This document shows positions 35,401 to 43,948 of a stretch of 58,604 nucleotides of DNA, one piece after another. The stretch covers positions 1 to 58,604 of the forward strand of contig JAQVCX010000009.1 in assembly GCA_028689545.1 (NCBI GenBank), given 5' to 3'. The notes below the pieces were generated by a model, which was not told the DNA's origin, made no database searches, and saw only the letters and a program-made list of their open reading frames with translations. Position numbers and translations under genes: made by a program. This DNA comes from Parabacteroides sp. (GTDB lineage Bacteria; Bacteroidota; Bacteroidia; Bacteroidales; Tannerellaceae). Position 1 is the first letter of the stretch; each line of letters opens with the position of its first letter.

Positions 35401-35884
35401 CGGTACGGATAGCGGATAACGCACGAGCAGCGGGACCACTTAGACTCTCATCGTTCAAATAACTAGCCAGCGTATCCACACACTCATCTTTTCCCAACAG
35501 TTGAAGCTGTCGGATAATAAACGCCTTTGTCTCCCGGTCGCTCACCTTATCCAAGGCTTTCAAATATGCGTTGGCTGTTGTTAAACGGGCATTCTCCTCA
35601 CCTTTCGCCATCACGTAGTGAGTCAATCCGCTCAATGCGTAATCCACGTTCGAGTTACTGCCTTTTCCCGGAGCGTTAATCTTGTTAATCAACATCAAGA
35701 CCCCTTCCTCGCCAGTGGAGCTTAGGTCATTAATTAATTTATTATATTCAGCTTGTTGCTCCGCCGGCATCTGTGCCAGTACATCGGCAACGATTGTCTT
35801 CGATGTACGATTAGCCGGGCTTTGAGCCATTAACATGCTACCGCACAACAATAAGCTGGCTATTGATATATATACTTTTTTCAT
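32417..35884 (-). CDS. HEAT-repeat protein with two DUF1080 (3-keto-disaccharide hydrolase) domains
   Basis: The 1155-residue exported protein has a signal peptide (MKKVYISIASLLLCGSMLMAQ). A long alpha-solenoid of HEAT/armadillo-like repeats covers about residues 120-720. Two DUF1080 domains follow, at about 743-945 (GFVSIFNGKDLTGWKG, with GIYLRGTPQVQIWD) and 961-1155 (FKVLFDGTNMHDWTG, with GIGIRTPMGV and MEVQVLDCEH). DUF1080 proteins are concanavalin-like folds linked to cleavage of 3-keto-glycosides. The adjacent upstream Gfo/Idh/MocA oxidoreductase (12 nt away) could make such keto substrates. The solenoid may hold a partner or substrate. The two domains differ enough to have separate roles. 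A strong terminator follows. Confidence 0.88.
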   Translation of the reverse strand: MKKVYISIASLLLCGSMLMAQSPANRTSKTIVADVLAQMPAEQQAEYNKLINDLSSTGEEGVLMLINKINAPGKGSNSNVDYALSGLTHYVMAKGEENARLTTANAYLKALDKVSDRETKAFIIRQLQLLGKDECVDTLASYLNDESLSGPAARALSAIRTDNAKKVLVASLMRRSGTPKTQKDIIRAIADVQIADAENVLKVMLGSSDENMQKEVLYALSRVGSKASLKDLAVAAEKAGYKMEKTGANEAYIALIKRVLEQGDTKDAEKAANDLLKKSTKAGMTQTREAALQILLAAKPEVATKNLLSALKDTDKGYRNAALNFASGFADQNLYIEVMKHMLKAKPEAKVDILNWIGRESKCPSKHDLIKNLELRFDLPAKQVLLDQLKDKNFAVQQATVWALVKIGDKSVIPVLADLLKSNDKQVILLGQDALMAFNGDIDQAVAKVIPSASDAGKIAGLELLAIRMADANLNTVLDQIKSGSSEVKKAAYTALKDVVSEKDFTLLCGMLETAEASAVAPLQDAIIAAISKQSAATQVSNVDRRMIQAGDSKRYLYYKVLSATGEKKALATIVEGLNKGNGAAKDAALGALLAWKGVEAADELFTVCQSTASNQVFDMALKRYVQLVSNPAFTGENRLLSLRKVMEIARTSEQKALVLRQIQRADTFLALMYASEFLDSSDATVRSAAVYAVWNIARNHPEYKGDNVKAILKRVLSMFDGEDARYDIDALKQHLDAMPDEAGFVSIFNGKDLTGWKGLVENPIVRAKMKPAQLAKAQEKADENMRRDWKVENGLLMFDGTGYDNLCTEKQYGDFEMYVDWMLDPKGPEADAGIYLRGTPQVQIWDTSRVNVGAQVGSGGLYNNQVNESKPSKVADNKLGEWNSFYIKMVGDRVTVVLNGEKVVDNVILENYWDRKLPIFPVEQIEMQAHGSKVYYRNIYVKELEKQEPFKLSSEEEKEGFKVLFDGTNMHDWTGNTVDYILEDGCISMVPSSSFGGNLYTKKEYGNFIYRFDFQLTPGANNGIGIRTPMGVDAAYAGMEVQVLDCEHSIYQGNITPLQHHGSVYGIIPAREDHPKAFKPAGEWNTEEIMADGDHIRVTVNGVVILDGNIRDAVKNGTPDGKEHPGLFNKKGHIGFLGHGSPVKFRNIRIKELK

Positions 35885-35896
35885 CTGTGTATGTGT

Positions 35897-37153
35897 TTAA
35901 ATATTCCAAGGTGCTCTCATCGGCTGATCCAACAAACGATTAGCAGCCTCATCATTAATAAATTCCAGTTTTACGGGATCAAAGTGAAGCGTACGATTCA
36001 AACGAAGGGCTACGGCACCCATGTTCACGATCGTAGCGGAACGGAAGCCATTACGCTCATTCAAGGCAAAAGGCTGACGAGTCTTTACGCACTCGACAAA
36101 GTCGGTAACCTGTGGCTCGGGTTCGGGATAATCGGATAACTTTTTCTCCCAATCCGGGATATCACATACGAAATTCTTATAGACATTACCGTTCGGTCCG
36201 GAAATATAAGGAGTGTTCGGGTCCCCGTAGTCACCTCCCCAAAGTACGATCTGACAACCATCCTCATAGGTGTACGTAATCGAACGCCACGTACCCACGG
36301 CATCCGGATGTTGTTGCGGAGCGTCTACCTCCACCTTAATCGGGCTGGTATTATCTTTTCCTAGAAAATATTGAACGGGGTCAATATAATGCTGTCCCAT
36401 ATCACCTAAGCCACCCCCGTCGTAATCCCAGTATCCGCGGAATGTCTGATGCACACGATGCGGGTTATAAGGTTTATAAGGAGCCGGGCCTAACCAGAGA
36501 TCATAATCCAACTCGCTAGGTACCGATTGCGGTTCCAGATATTCTTTACCTACCCAATAGAACTTCCAGTCGAAACCGGTATGTTTGCTAATCGTCACCT
36601 TTAGAGGCCAGCCCAACATACCACTTTGAACCAGTTTCTTCAAAGGTTTCACGGGAGTACCCAATCCATAGAACGGGTCGGCGAAACGGAACCAAGTATT
36701 CAAGCGGAACATACGTCCGTATTGCTTCACCGCTTCCATTACTCGTTTACCCTCCCCAATCGTACGGGTCATAGGCTTCTCACACCAAATGTCTTTTCCT
36801 GCTTTAGCGGCCTCGACAGACATGATACCATGCCAGTGAGGAGGCGTAGCTATATGAACGATATCTACATTAGGATCCAGAATCAAATCACGGAAATCAT
36901 GGTATGCGGCAATCTTATCCTTTACCAACTGTTTACCCAGCTCCAGATGATTCTTGTCGACATCACACACGGCGACAAGACGAGTTCCGGCATAGTCCAC
37001 ATGTCCACGCCCCATACCACCTGTACCGATGATTCCTTTTGTCAATTGATCACTCGGAGCGATGAATCCATTACCCAACACGTGGCGCGGTACAATCGTA
37101 AACGCCGCGATTCCTCCAAGAGTCTTCAGAAAGTCTCTTCTGTTTGTCTTCAT
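35897..37153 (-). CDS. Exported Gfo/Idh/MocA family oxidoreductase
   Basis: The 418-residue protein is an NAD(P)-dependent sugar oxidoreductase with a twin-arginine signal (RRDFLK, residues 5-10), so it is probably exported folded with its cofactor. The Rossmann motif GIIGTGGMG is at 40-48 and the family EKP at 125-127. The C-terminal domain has GGGLGDMGQHYIDP, where the histidine is a likely catalytic residue. It is co-transcribed with the DUF1080 gene (12 nt gap) from a promoter at 37197-37226. The family context suggests oxidation of a sugar hydroxyl, perhaps at C3, but the substrate is not known. Confidence 0.88.
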   Translation of the reverse strand: MKTNRRDFLKTLGGIAAFTIVPRHVLGNGFIAPSDQLTKGIIGTGGMGRGHVDYAGTRLVAVCDVDKNHLELGKQLVKDKIAAYHDFRDLILDPNVDIVHIATPPHWHGIMSVEAAKAGKDIWCEKPMTRTIGEGKRVMEAVKQYGRMFRLNTWFRFADPFYGLGTPVKPLKKLVQSGMLGWPLKVTISKHTGFDWKFYWVGKEYLEPQSVPSELDYDLWLGPAPYKPYNPHRVHQTFRGYWDYDGGGLGDMGQHYIDPVQYFLGKDNTSPIKVEVDAPQQHPDAVGTWRSITYTYEDGCQIVLWGGDYGDPNTPYISGPNGNVYKNFVCDIPDWEKKLSDYPEPEPQVTDFVECVKTRQPFALNERNGFRSATIVNMGAVALRLNRTLHFDPVKLEFINDEAANRLLDQPMRAPWNI

Positions 37154-37196
37154 AGTACGAATTTAAAATTTAGATAGAATAGATTAACTTGAGTGA

Positions 37197-37226
37197 CAAA
37201 AATAATCATAATACTCGAAGGGACAA
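37197..37226 (-). promoter_or_regulatory. Promoter of the oxidoreductase-DUF1080 operon
   Basis: On the minus strand a -33 TTG (37224-37226) and a -7 TATTTTTG (37197-37204) are 19 nt apart. The oxidoreductase ATG is 43 nt downstream. With the terminator just upstream, this supports a separate transcription unit. Confidence 0.6.
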
Positions 37227-37248
37227 GAAGAATGTATATAAAAAAGAA

Positions 37249-37275
37249 AAGGATGCCTTGAATAAAGACATCCTT
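37249..37275 (-). terminator. Terminator after the GH109-type gene
   Basis: On the minus strand AAGGATG pairs with CATCCTT around a 13-nt loop, followed by TTCTTTTTT. It lies 23 nt after the stop at 37299. Confidence 0.8.
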
Positions 37276-37298
37276 CCCTATTATTTCATGAAAATCGA

Positions 37299-38699
37299 TT
37301 ACAACGCGAATTGCGGTTGACGGTGAATCCATTGTCCACGGGTGAAATCCGGGAAGTCTACCAATGCACCGCCGCGTGCGATTGACATCTCCGACAAACC
37401 GGAGATAGCGCTCCAAGCGGCCGCGTCATAGCAATCCATTGGAGTCGGTTTCTTATTGCGGATAGCGTCGATCAAGTCGTACATCATGATATAATCCATA
37501 CCACCATGACCCGCTTCTGAAGCCTCAGCCGAATGCTTCGCCCACAACGAATGATCGTATTGCTTGAACCATTCCTCTGAATCATCCCAACGGTGAGGTT
37601 TGGATTTGCCTTGTACGTACACATGATCGCCGTCATTCATCCACAAGCCTTCGGTTCCCTGAACTCGGAAACCAAGAGAATAAGGACGAGGGGAGTTTGT
37701 ATCATGTGTCACGATGATAGTCTGTCCGTTCGCGCACTTGATCATGGAAGTCACGATATCACCCAAGTTGAACTGAACTTTCGCCAACGGATGGTTCTCG
37801 CCACCATTCTCTACGATATACTTATGCAAGCCACGAGACTGGGTAGCCATAGCGGATAAAGAAAGGAAACGGTTACCACGGTTGATATTCATACAATTAG
37901 CTACCGGGCCGATTCCATGAGTCGGATAAATATCACCATTACGACGAACAGAGTGGTTCGTACGCCATTGAGCCTCGGCAAAAGCCGTCGGACCCATGCG
38001 AAGATCACCACTGCCCGGTACATAATTATAATGAGTACCATCGTTGAATTTCACCTCACGCAAGTCATGCTCATAACCACAGCCACCATGCAAGATCTCG
38101 CCAAACAAACCTTGGCGAACCATATTCAAGGCTGCCATGCAATCACGACGATAGCAAACATTCTCCATGATGTTCAGATGGCTTCCCGTAGCCTCGGATA
38201 CGTTTACCAAGTCCCAACACTCCTCCACCGTGTTAGCGGCAGAAACCTCAACGCCCACATAAGGCACACCGGCTTTCATGGCGGCTACAGACATCGGGAC
38301 ATGCCATTCCCAAGGGCTGGCGATGATCACGCAATCAAATTCCTCATTATTCAACATATTCTCAAATTCACGCTCACCACCCTTATATACTTTTGGAGCC
38401 GGAACGTTAAACTTAGCGATATGCTTCAAGGTACTATCAATCGGGCCTTGCTGAATATCGCAAATAGCCACGATCTTATTTCCCGGTATAGATAATACAT
38501 TATTTATATGCTCATGGCATCTGGATCCAGTTCCGATGAAACCGAAACGTAACTTACCATCATCTTTGCCAGCTGTTTTTTTCTTTTGGGGTTCAGCGGC
38601 GGTTGTTGTAGCTCCGGCATTTCCGGCCATTGCTAAGCCTGCGGCACCAATACCGGCGGCAGATACTTTCTTAAGGAATGAACGACGAGTGTTTTCCAT
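37299..38699 (-). CDS. GH109-type NAD-dependent alpha-N-acetylgalactosaminidase
   Basis: GH109 enzymes remove alpha-linked N-acetylgalactosamine by transient oxidation of C3 with a tightly bound NAD, rather than by classical hydrolysis. The 466-residue protein has a twin-arginine signal (RRSFLKK, 5-11), the NAD motif GFIGTGSR (53-60) and GEVS-like VGVEVSAAN in place of the EKP of ordinary Gfo/Idh/MocA enzymes. GGCGYEHDLRE and YPTHGIGPVANCMNINRG are typical of the family. Likely substrates are blood-group A or mucin-type glycans. It lies after susD but is separated from it by a terminator and a possible -7 element. Confidence 0.85.
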   Translation of the reverse strand: MENTRRSFLKKVSAAGIGAAGLAMAGNAGATTTAAEPQKKKTAGKDDGKLRFGFIGTGSRCHEHINNVLSIPGNKIVAICDIQQGPIDSTLKHIAKFNVPAPKVYKGGEREFENMLNNEEFDCVIIASPWEWHVPMSVAAMKAGVPYVGVEVSAANTVEECWDLVNVSEATGSHLNIMENVCYRRDCMAALNMVRQGLFGEILHGGCGYEHDLREVKFNDGTHYNYVPGSGDLRMGPTAFAEAQWRTNHSVRRNGDIYPTHGIGPVANCMNINRGNRFLSLSAMATQSRGLHKYIVENGGENHPLAKVQFNLGDIVTSMIKCANGQTIIVTHDTNSPRPYSLGFRVQGTEGLWMNDGDHVYVQGKSKPHRWDDSEEWFKQYDHSLWAKHSAEASEAGHGGMDYIMMYDLIDAIRNKKPTPMDCYDAAAWSAISGLSEMSIARGGALVDFPDFTRGQWIHRQPQFAL

Positions 38700-38732
38700 A
38701 TATTTTATAAATTAATTGTGTCTTTGAGGATG

Positions 38733-38740
38733 CAAAATTA
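38733..38740 (-). promoter_or_regulatory. Possible -7 element of the GH109-type gene
   Basis: On the minus strand TAATTTTG matches TANNTTTG, 33 nt before the ATG at 38699. The spacing to the nearest TTTG is too short for a -33 box. Confidence 0.4.
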
Positions 38741-38759
38741 AAAAAACATCCAAATAAAA

Positions 38760-38804
38760 AGAAACATTCTCTATTGTTTTAATATAACAAACGAGAATGT
38801 TTCT
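38760..38804 (-). terminator. Terminator after susD
   Basis: On the minus strand AGAAACATTCTC pairs with GAGAATGTTTCT (11-12 bp, perfect) around a 21-nt loop, followed by TTTTATTT. It lies 10 nt after the susD-like gene stop and separates it from the GH109-type gene. Confidence 0.85.
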
Positions 38805-38814
38805 CTATTTTATA

Positions 38815-40539
38815 TTATTTTGTAGGATTCTGAGTCAATGTTCCAGGATATGAGTTGATCGCATCTTGAGGGATGAAATAAACTACACGATAATCTGAAG
38901 GAGCAATTGTCTCCATCGCAAAATGAGGGCCTGGATATTGGCGCGTCAATGACTTTCCGTTACGATAAACATCATAACTACGTTCTGCTTGATAAGCCAA
39001 TTCCAGTTGACGTTCCTTATCTATTCGATCACCTGCATTAGCAGCTGTCAAAGCATCATAGCCAGCTCCCGGAATAGAACGTTCACGAATTATATTCAAG
39101 TCTGATAAAGCAGCCGCATAATTACCTAGTTTAGCATAAGCCTCGGAACGATTCAAATAAATTTCTCCTAAACGGCTCAAGATCGGAGAGTGCAATTGAG
39201 AATCCTCTCCCTCACGAGAGCACTTGGTGATATAAAACATTGGATATACGCGGTTCAAAGCGATATAATTATCGATTACTCCCGTATACGTGTTTCCGTC
39301 TTCATATTTGATCGAATAGATTTCCTGGTCAGCATCGATGGCAGTCAACGTATATGTTTTCTCTCCATCCTTACAGGTCAATTTATTACCCGAGCGGATT
39401 AACTCTGCCTGAACGTAATTATAATTAGTTTGCGTACCGGAAACATCATAAACGTTCTTGATAAAACGGAAGACCTCCTTGTTATCGTCCGTATACTGTG
39501 GCTCAATAAATGCCGCACGAGCGTCAACTATCTTTCTGGATTTCTCACGCCAATCATTACGTCCTGTCTCATCCAAAAGACTAAGATATTTCGCACTGGA
39601 ATACATTTCACCCCAGCCCATTCCACCGATGTTAGCATACATACCGCCTATGCCATAATAATGGTCATAGCCAGAGAATTCGCTAGCCACACGCTTCACC
39701 ACAAAGATATCCTCCTTGTTATTCTCCGGAGTATATGTGTTGTACTTCATGAACTCATCCCTGGAAAGCAATGCATAATCACCTGAGTTTATCACTTTAT
39801 CCGAATACTCGACTGCCAATTTCGCATATTCCTTATTGGGATTCTCATAAGTACCGCTCATATAAAGATATACCTTGGAAAGCATCGCTTGGGCAGCTCC
39901 TTTCGAAGCGTAAGCCGGGCCATTATTGGTCGTAAGCATCGCCTCCGCCTTTTTCAAGTCATTGATCGCTTGCTCATATGTATTCTTCACTGTAGAACGA
40001 TCCGGCAAAGAAAGCTCGAACATATTTTCCGGTGTTCCATTTACGATAGGTACACCCAAGTTCGTTTCCGGGTTTTGATAATAAGGGCGTCCATAAGCAC
40101 GGCACAGATAAAAATACATCATGCCACGGATATAATAACATTCTCCCAATTTATTATCAAACTCCTCTTTTTGCCCCTCCTCTATTAAATTAATGATATT
40201 GGATGCCTGGGCGATAGCCTTATAACCGTAGTCCCAAAAATTCTGCAAACGATAATTATTCGGCGTACGGGAATAAGAGATAAACTCATAGAACGCATCA
40301 GTAGAACTACCTCGAATCATCATATTATCGCCCGCATACTCACCGCAACGATGCATCGGGTCCGACCATATTTTCAACTGGGCATAACAACCATTCAACA
40401 AGGCATTCAAATTAGCCTCTGGATTATTTACAATTTGCTCCTTATCTACCGAGTTAAACGGAAGCCGCTCAATATCACAAGCCGTAAACGCACAAGCGGC
40501 CATCGAAGCAAACACTAGTATTCTTTTTATATTTTTCAT
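38815..40539 (-). CDS. SusD-like glycan-binding lipoprotein
   Basis: SusD proteins are surface lipoproteins that close over the SusC barrel and capture glycans. The 574-residue product has a lipoprotein signal with Cys21 (CAFTAC). The tetratricopeptide-rich SusD/RagB fold is visible in AQASNIINLIEEG, GECYYIRGMMYFYLCRAYG and SRLGEIYLNRSEAYAKLG. The C-terminal RERSIPGAGYDAL and ERQLELAYQAERSYDVYRNGK are also diagnostic. It follows the susC-like gene by 17 nt and is followed by a terminator. The ligand is not predictable from sequence, though the GH109-type neighbour suggests GalNAc-containing glycans. Confidence 0.95.
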   Translation of the reverse strand: MKNIKRILVFASMAACAFTACDIERLPFNSVDKEQIVNNPEANLNALLNGCYAQLKIWSDPMHRCGEYAGDNMMIRGSSTDAFYEFISYSRTPNNYRLQNFWDYGYKAIAQASNIINLIEEGQKEEFDNKLGECYYIRGMMYFYLCRAYGRPYYQNPETNLGVPIVNGTPENMFELSLPDRSTVKNTYEQAINDLKKAEAMLTTNNGPAYASKGAAQAMLSKVYLYMSGTYENPNKEYAKLAVEYSDKVINSGDYALLSRDEFMKYNTYTPENNKEDIFVVKRVASEFSGYDHYYGIGGMYANIGGMGWGEMYSSAKYLSLLDETGRNDWREKSRKIVDARAAFIEPQYTDDNKEVFRFIKNVYDVSGTQTNYNYVQAELIRSGNKLTCKDGEKTYTLTAIDADQEIYSIKYEDGNTYTGVIDNYIALNRVYPMFYITKCSREGEDSQLHSPILSRLGEIYLNRSEAYAKLGNYAAALSDLNIIRERSIPGAGYDALTAANAGDRIDKERQLELAYQAERSYDVYRNGKSLTRQYPGPHFAMETIAPSDYRVVYFIPQDAINSYPGTLTQNPTK

Positions 40540-40556
40540 CTTTTAGTATCTAATAA

Positions 40557-43500
40557 TTAAAACGTAAGATTAACTCCAAACATGAATTTACGCGTGGAAG
40601 GATAAACGGAAGCACCCGTAGTACTCATTACGGAAATCATACCATCCCTTTCTCCTGCTGGCAATTCTGGATCCACTCCCGAATATCCCGTGATAGTGAA
40701 CAGATTTTCCGCAGAGAAATATACACGCATATTCTGTATATAATATTGTGGTAAAGATAAATTATACCCAACAGTCAGTGATCTAAGTCTCAAATAGCTA
40801 GCATCCTCTATATAACGAGAAGAAGCCTTATTCGCAAGAGAAGAGTTATTGTAAGACGCTACAGGATGGGTAGCGATATCGCCCGGTTTCTCCCAGCGGC
40901 TCCAGTCATCCATCAGTTTCATTTGGTTACGGTCTGTATACGTTCCGTCCGAGTCGTATTCCTGACGGGAATAGTTGTAGATCTTACCACCAATTGAATA
41001 TCCGAAATTCGCGCTTAAATCGAGCTGTTTCCATGACAGGTTCGTAGAGAATCCACCAAATAAGTCGGGAGTCGATTTCTTATAGATAACCTGATCTGCC
41101 TCGGCATATTTTTCCGTGATCACTCTCGCTCCATTATCATCTGTCGTATACCACTGTGGGGCTCCTGTTTCCGGATTCACACCTGCCCATTCACGAACAT
41201 AATACGTATCGATGCTATACCCCGGTTTCAGTATCTTGTTTACGGTACCGGCGATCGTAGAACCATCTGAGATAATAAGGCCTGAAGCAGGAAGATTATC
41301 ATACAGCTTTTCCAATTTATTGCTGTTGTGTCCCAAATTCACGTCAATACCCCAGTTCCAGTCTTTTGTCCGGATGATATCAGCTCCTAATGAAAGTTCA
41401 ATACCATTATTTTTCATCTCACCCACATTCTGCCAAAGCCTAGTCACTCCTGTCAAGCCCGAAACAGGGACCGCGTACAAGATGTTGCTGGTGAATTTAC
41501 TGTAATAATCGAACGTCAAGCGCAAGCGATTCTCGAAGAAACCAGCGTCCACACCTACACCTGTGGTGAATGTCTTTTCCCACGTCAACTCATCATTTCC
41601 TACTTGCGAGATCAACAAGCCCGATATACCATCATAACTATACGATTTACCACTCCCATCTGTCGCCGCATAGAGGTTATATTGAGGATATAACTTACTA
41701 GGCAAGTTTCCCACAGATCCATAAGAGGCACGAAGTTTCAATACGTCTACCCAATCAGCCTGGAACCAATTCTCCCTATTGATATTCCAACCTGCGCTGA
41801 CAGAGAAGAAATTACCCCATTTGGCATTATCACCAAAGTTGGAGGCACCATCCCTACGGAAAGACAATTGCAACAGATATTTATTATCGTACGCATAATT
41901 GGCGTTAAACAGCAAGGACTGGATAGCCCACTCCTCTTGTTTCCCTTTCACAGACTCGGGCAATGCCGTGTCATCCAATATTTCCATACCCGGAACAAAA
42001 CCTGTACCGATGGCTTTCAAGGTACGAGTCTGCCTGTCATTGAACTCATAAGCCGCCAATCCATTCACCGCGTGTTTCCCCCATGTCTTGTTGAAGCGAA
42101 GAATCTGGTTTGTATATAGGCGGGTATCATGATCTTGATATTCTTCCAAGCGTCCGTTCACACCACTACCCGAATCCGAGCGAGGATCGGTATAAGACTT
42201 ATAATTATAACCTCTCCAGCGGAAACTATTCACCGACGAGAACGTTAGCCAATCCGTGAAGCGAACATCAAAATCAATGTTACCCGTAAATTCGTATCGA
42301 GTAGATGTCGTCTTGTTCCATTGCAAGTCATACAAGTAGTTGGTACTATTGCTATTTACCCATTCCTTCGAGCGATGCGGCATCGGATTTCCATCCTCAT
42401 CATATGGGTTATCCCAAGGGAACATCGTATACATGGCCGTCACCGAGTATTGCTGATCCGTAACATCTTGTTTGGCTCCAGAAATTGAAGGTTTAACTGT
42501 CAACCACTCGAAAGGCTTATAATCGGTCTTGAGCCGGAAATTATAACGTTTAAAGTCGTATCCTTTCACCGCTCCATCCTCATCATACATACCTAAGGAG
42601 AAATAAGAGCGCAACTGCTCCGAACCTCCGGAAAGAGAAATATTATAATCCTGCGTAAAACCAGTCTTCGTCGCTAATTTCCACCAATCATGATTAGAGT
42701 TACGTAAGTCCTCATTCCAGCGAGGGAAAGAAATTTGCTCACTATTGGAGAACGATTTATAGTAGTCGTACAATTCTGAGCCACTCATCATTTGAAGATT
42801 ACCATTATTCAGAGTACTAGCACCCAACTTGACAGAGGCATTAATGGTCATTTTGCCGGATTTGCCTTTCTTGGTAGTCACCACGATGACACCATTCGCT
42901 CCTTGCGAACCATAGATAGCCGTGGAAGCCGCATCTTTAAGGATAGTCATAGACTCAATATCAGAAGGATTCAACGAGCCTGCCCCAGCACCGACGATCA
43001 CACCGTCAATTACCCACAGAGGAGCGGTACTACCACTAATCGTAGCTGATCCGCGAATCACCACCGCACCTTGTGAGCCCGGCTGGCCGGAACCCGGAGA
43101 TACATATACGCCCGGAGCCTTACCATTCAACATGTTTTCTACGGAAGGAGTCGTTATATCTGTCAATTTCTCACTTTTTAATACCTGCATGGCACCCGTC
43201 AGACTTTCTTTCTTCTGCACGCCGTAACCTACGACTACAACTTCCTCAAGGTTCTGAGTGTCTTCCTTGATGGGGATAGTCATCGAAGCGCTAGTCGCCT
43301 TCACCTCATGGTTTACGTAACCGATGTAAGAAACGACCAAGGTAGCCCCGGCCGGAGCTTCCAAACTAAACTTTCCATCGAAATCGGTACTGGTACCGTT
43401 CGTAGTGCCTTTCACGAGCACGTTAGCGCCGATTACCGGCTCGCCTGTCACCGCGTCGACAATGGTACCTGAAATTGTAATCGTTTGCTGGGCCACCATT

Positions 43501-43871
43501 CTCTCCGCGTTTCTCGATTCATTTGGATTAGAAGATGACTTGTAAACAACGATTCTATTGTTGTTTACAACAAAATCAGCATGCTGATTTTTCAGCGCTG
43601 TCGTTAAAATCTCCTCGACCGAACGGTTCGACATGTCGATTGAGATGCGCTCATTCAGATTGATGTCATTGTTACGGATAAGGAACGTGTAATTAAATTT
43701 TTCCTCGATCAAATCGAAAAGCTCTTCTAATGTCGTACTTTCCATTTGAACAGACATCATTTGTGTCTGAAGCTCGGACGCTGAGGCCGTACCAGGGATA
43801 AATGGTAATCCTGCCAGCATACATGCGGCTACCATCATCTTACCGGTCTTCTTGAAATAGTTCATTTCCAT
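40557..43871 (-). CDS. SusC/RagA-type TonB-dependent transporter with STN domain
   Basis: The 1104-residue outer-membrane importer has a signal peptide and then a secretin/TonB N-terminal (STN) signalling domain at about 40-110 (TLEELFDLIEEKFNYTFLI). A carboxypeptidase-regulatory-like domain (about 131-207, ISGTIVDAVTGEPVIGANV) and the TonB box region (LEEVVVVGYGVQKK) follow. A plug with PGVYVSPGSGQPGSQGAVVIRG and a 22-strand-type barrel ending FGVNLTF complete it. The STN domain means transport is probably coupled to the FecR/ECF sigma pair encoded just upstream. Substrate unknown. Confidence 0.96.
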   Translation of the reverse strand: MEMNYFKKTGKMMVAACMLAGLPFIPGTASASELQTQMMSVQMESTTLEELFDLIEEKFNYTFLIRNNDINLNERISIDMSNRSVEEILTTALKNQHADFVVNNNRIVVYKSSSNPNESRNAERMVAQQTITISGTIVDAVTGEPVIGANVLVKGTTNGTSTDFDGKFSLEAPAGATLVVSYIGYVNHEVKATSASMTIPIKEDTQNLEEVVVVGYGVQKKESLTGAMQVLKSEKLTDITTPSVENMLNGKAPGVYVSPGSGQPGSQGAVVIRGSATISGSTAPLWVIDGVIVGAGAGSLNPSDIESMTILKDAASTAIYGSQGANGVIVVTTKKGKSGKMTINASVKLGASTLNNGNLQMMSGSELYDYYKSFSNSEQISFPRWNEDLRNSNHDWWKLATKTGFTQDYNISLSGGSEQLRSYFSLGMYDEDGAVKGYDFKRYNFRLKTDYKPFEWLTVKPSISGAKQDVTDQQYSVTAMYTMFPWDNPYDEDGNPMPHRSKEWVNSNSTNYLYDLQWNKTTSTRYEFTGNIDFDVRFTDWLTFSSVNSFRWRGYNYKSYTDPRSDSGSGVNGRLEEYQDHDTRLYTNQILRFNKTWGKHAVNGLAAYEFNDRQTRTLKAIGTGFVPGMEILDDTALPESVKGKQEEWAIQSLLFNANYAYDNKYLLQLSFRRDGASNFGDNAKWGNFFSVSAGWNINRENWFQADWVDVLKLRASYGSVGNLPSKLYPQYNLYAATDGSGKSYSYDGISGLLISQVGNDELTWEKTFTTGVGVDAGFFENRLRLTFDYYSKFTSNILYAVPVSGLTGVTRLWQNVGEMKNNGIELSLGADIIRTKDWNWGIDVNLGHNSNKLEKLYDNLPASGLIISDGSTIAGTVNKILKPGYSIDTYYVREWAGVNPETGAPQWYTTDDNGARVITEKYAEADQVIYKKSTPDLFGGFSTNLSWKQLDLSANFGYSIGGKIYNYSRQEYDSDGTYTDRNQMKLMDDWSRWEKPGDIATHPVASYNNSSLANKASSRYIEDASYLRLRSLTVGYNLSLPQYYIQNMRVYFSAENLFTITGYSGVDPELPAGERDGMISVMSTTGASVYPSTRKFMFGVNLTF

Positions 43872-43948
43872 TAATGTTAGATTTAATAAATAATTTTCTC
43901 GTCTATATTGTTTCTTGCACTTACAGCCTATGATTAAGGCGTCAGTTC

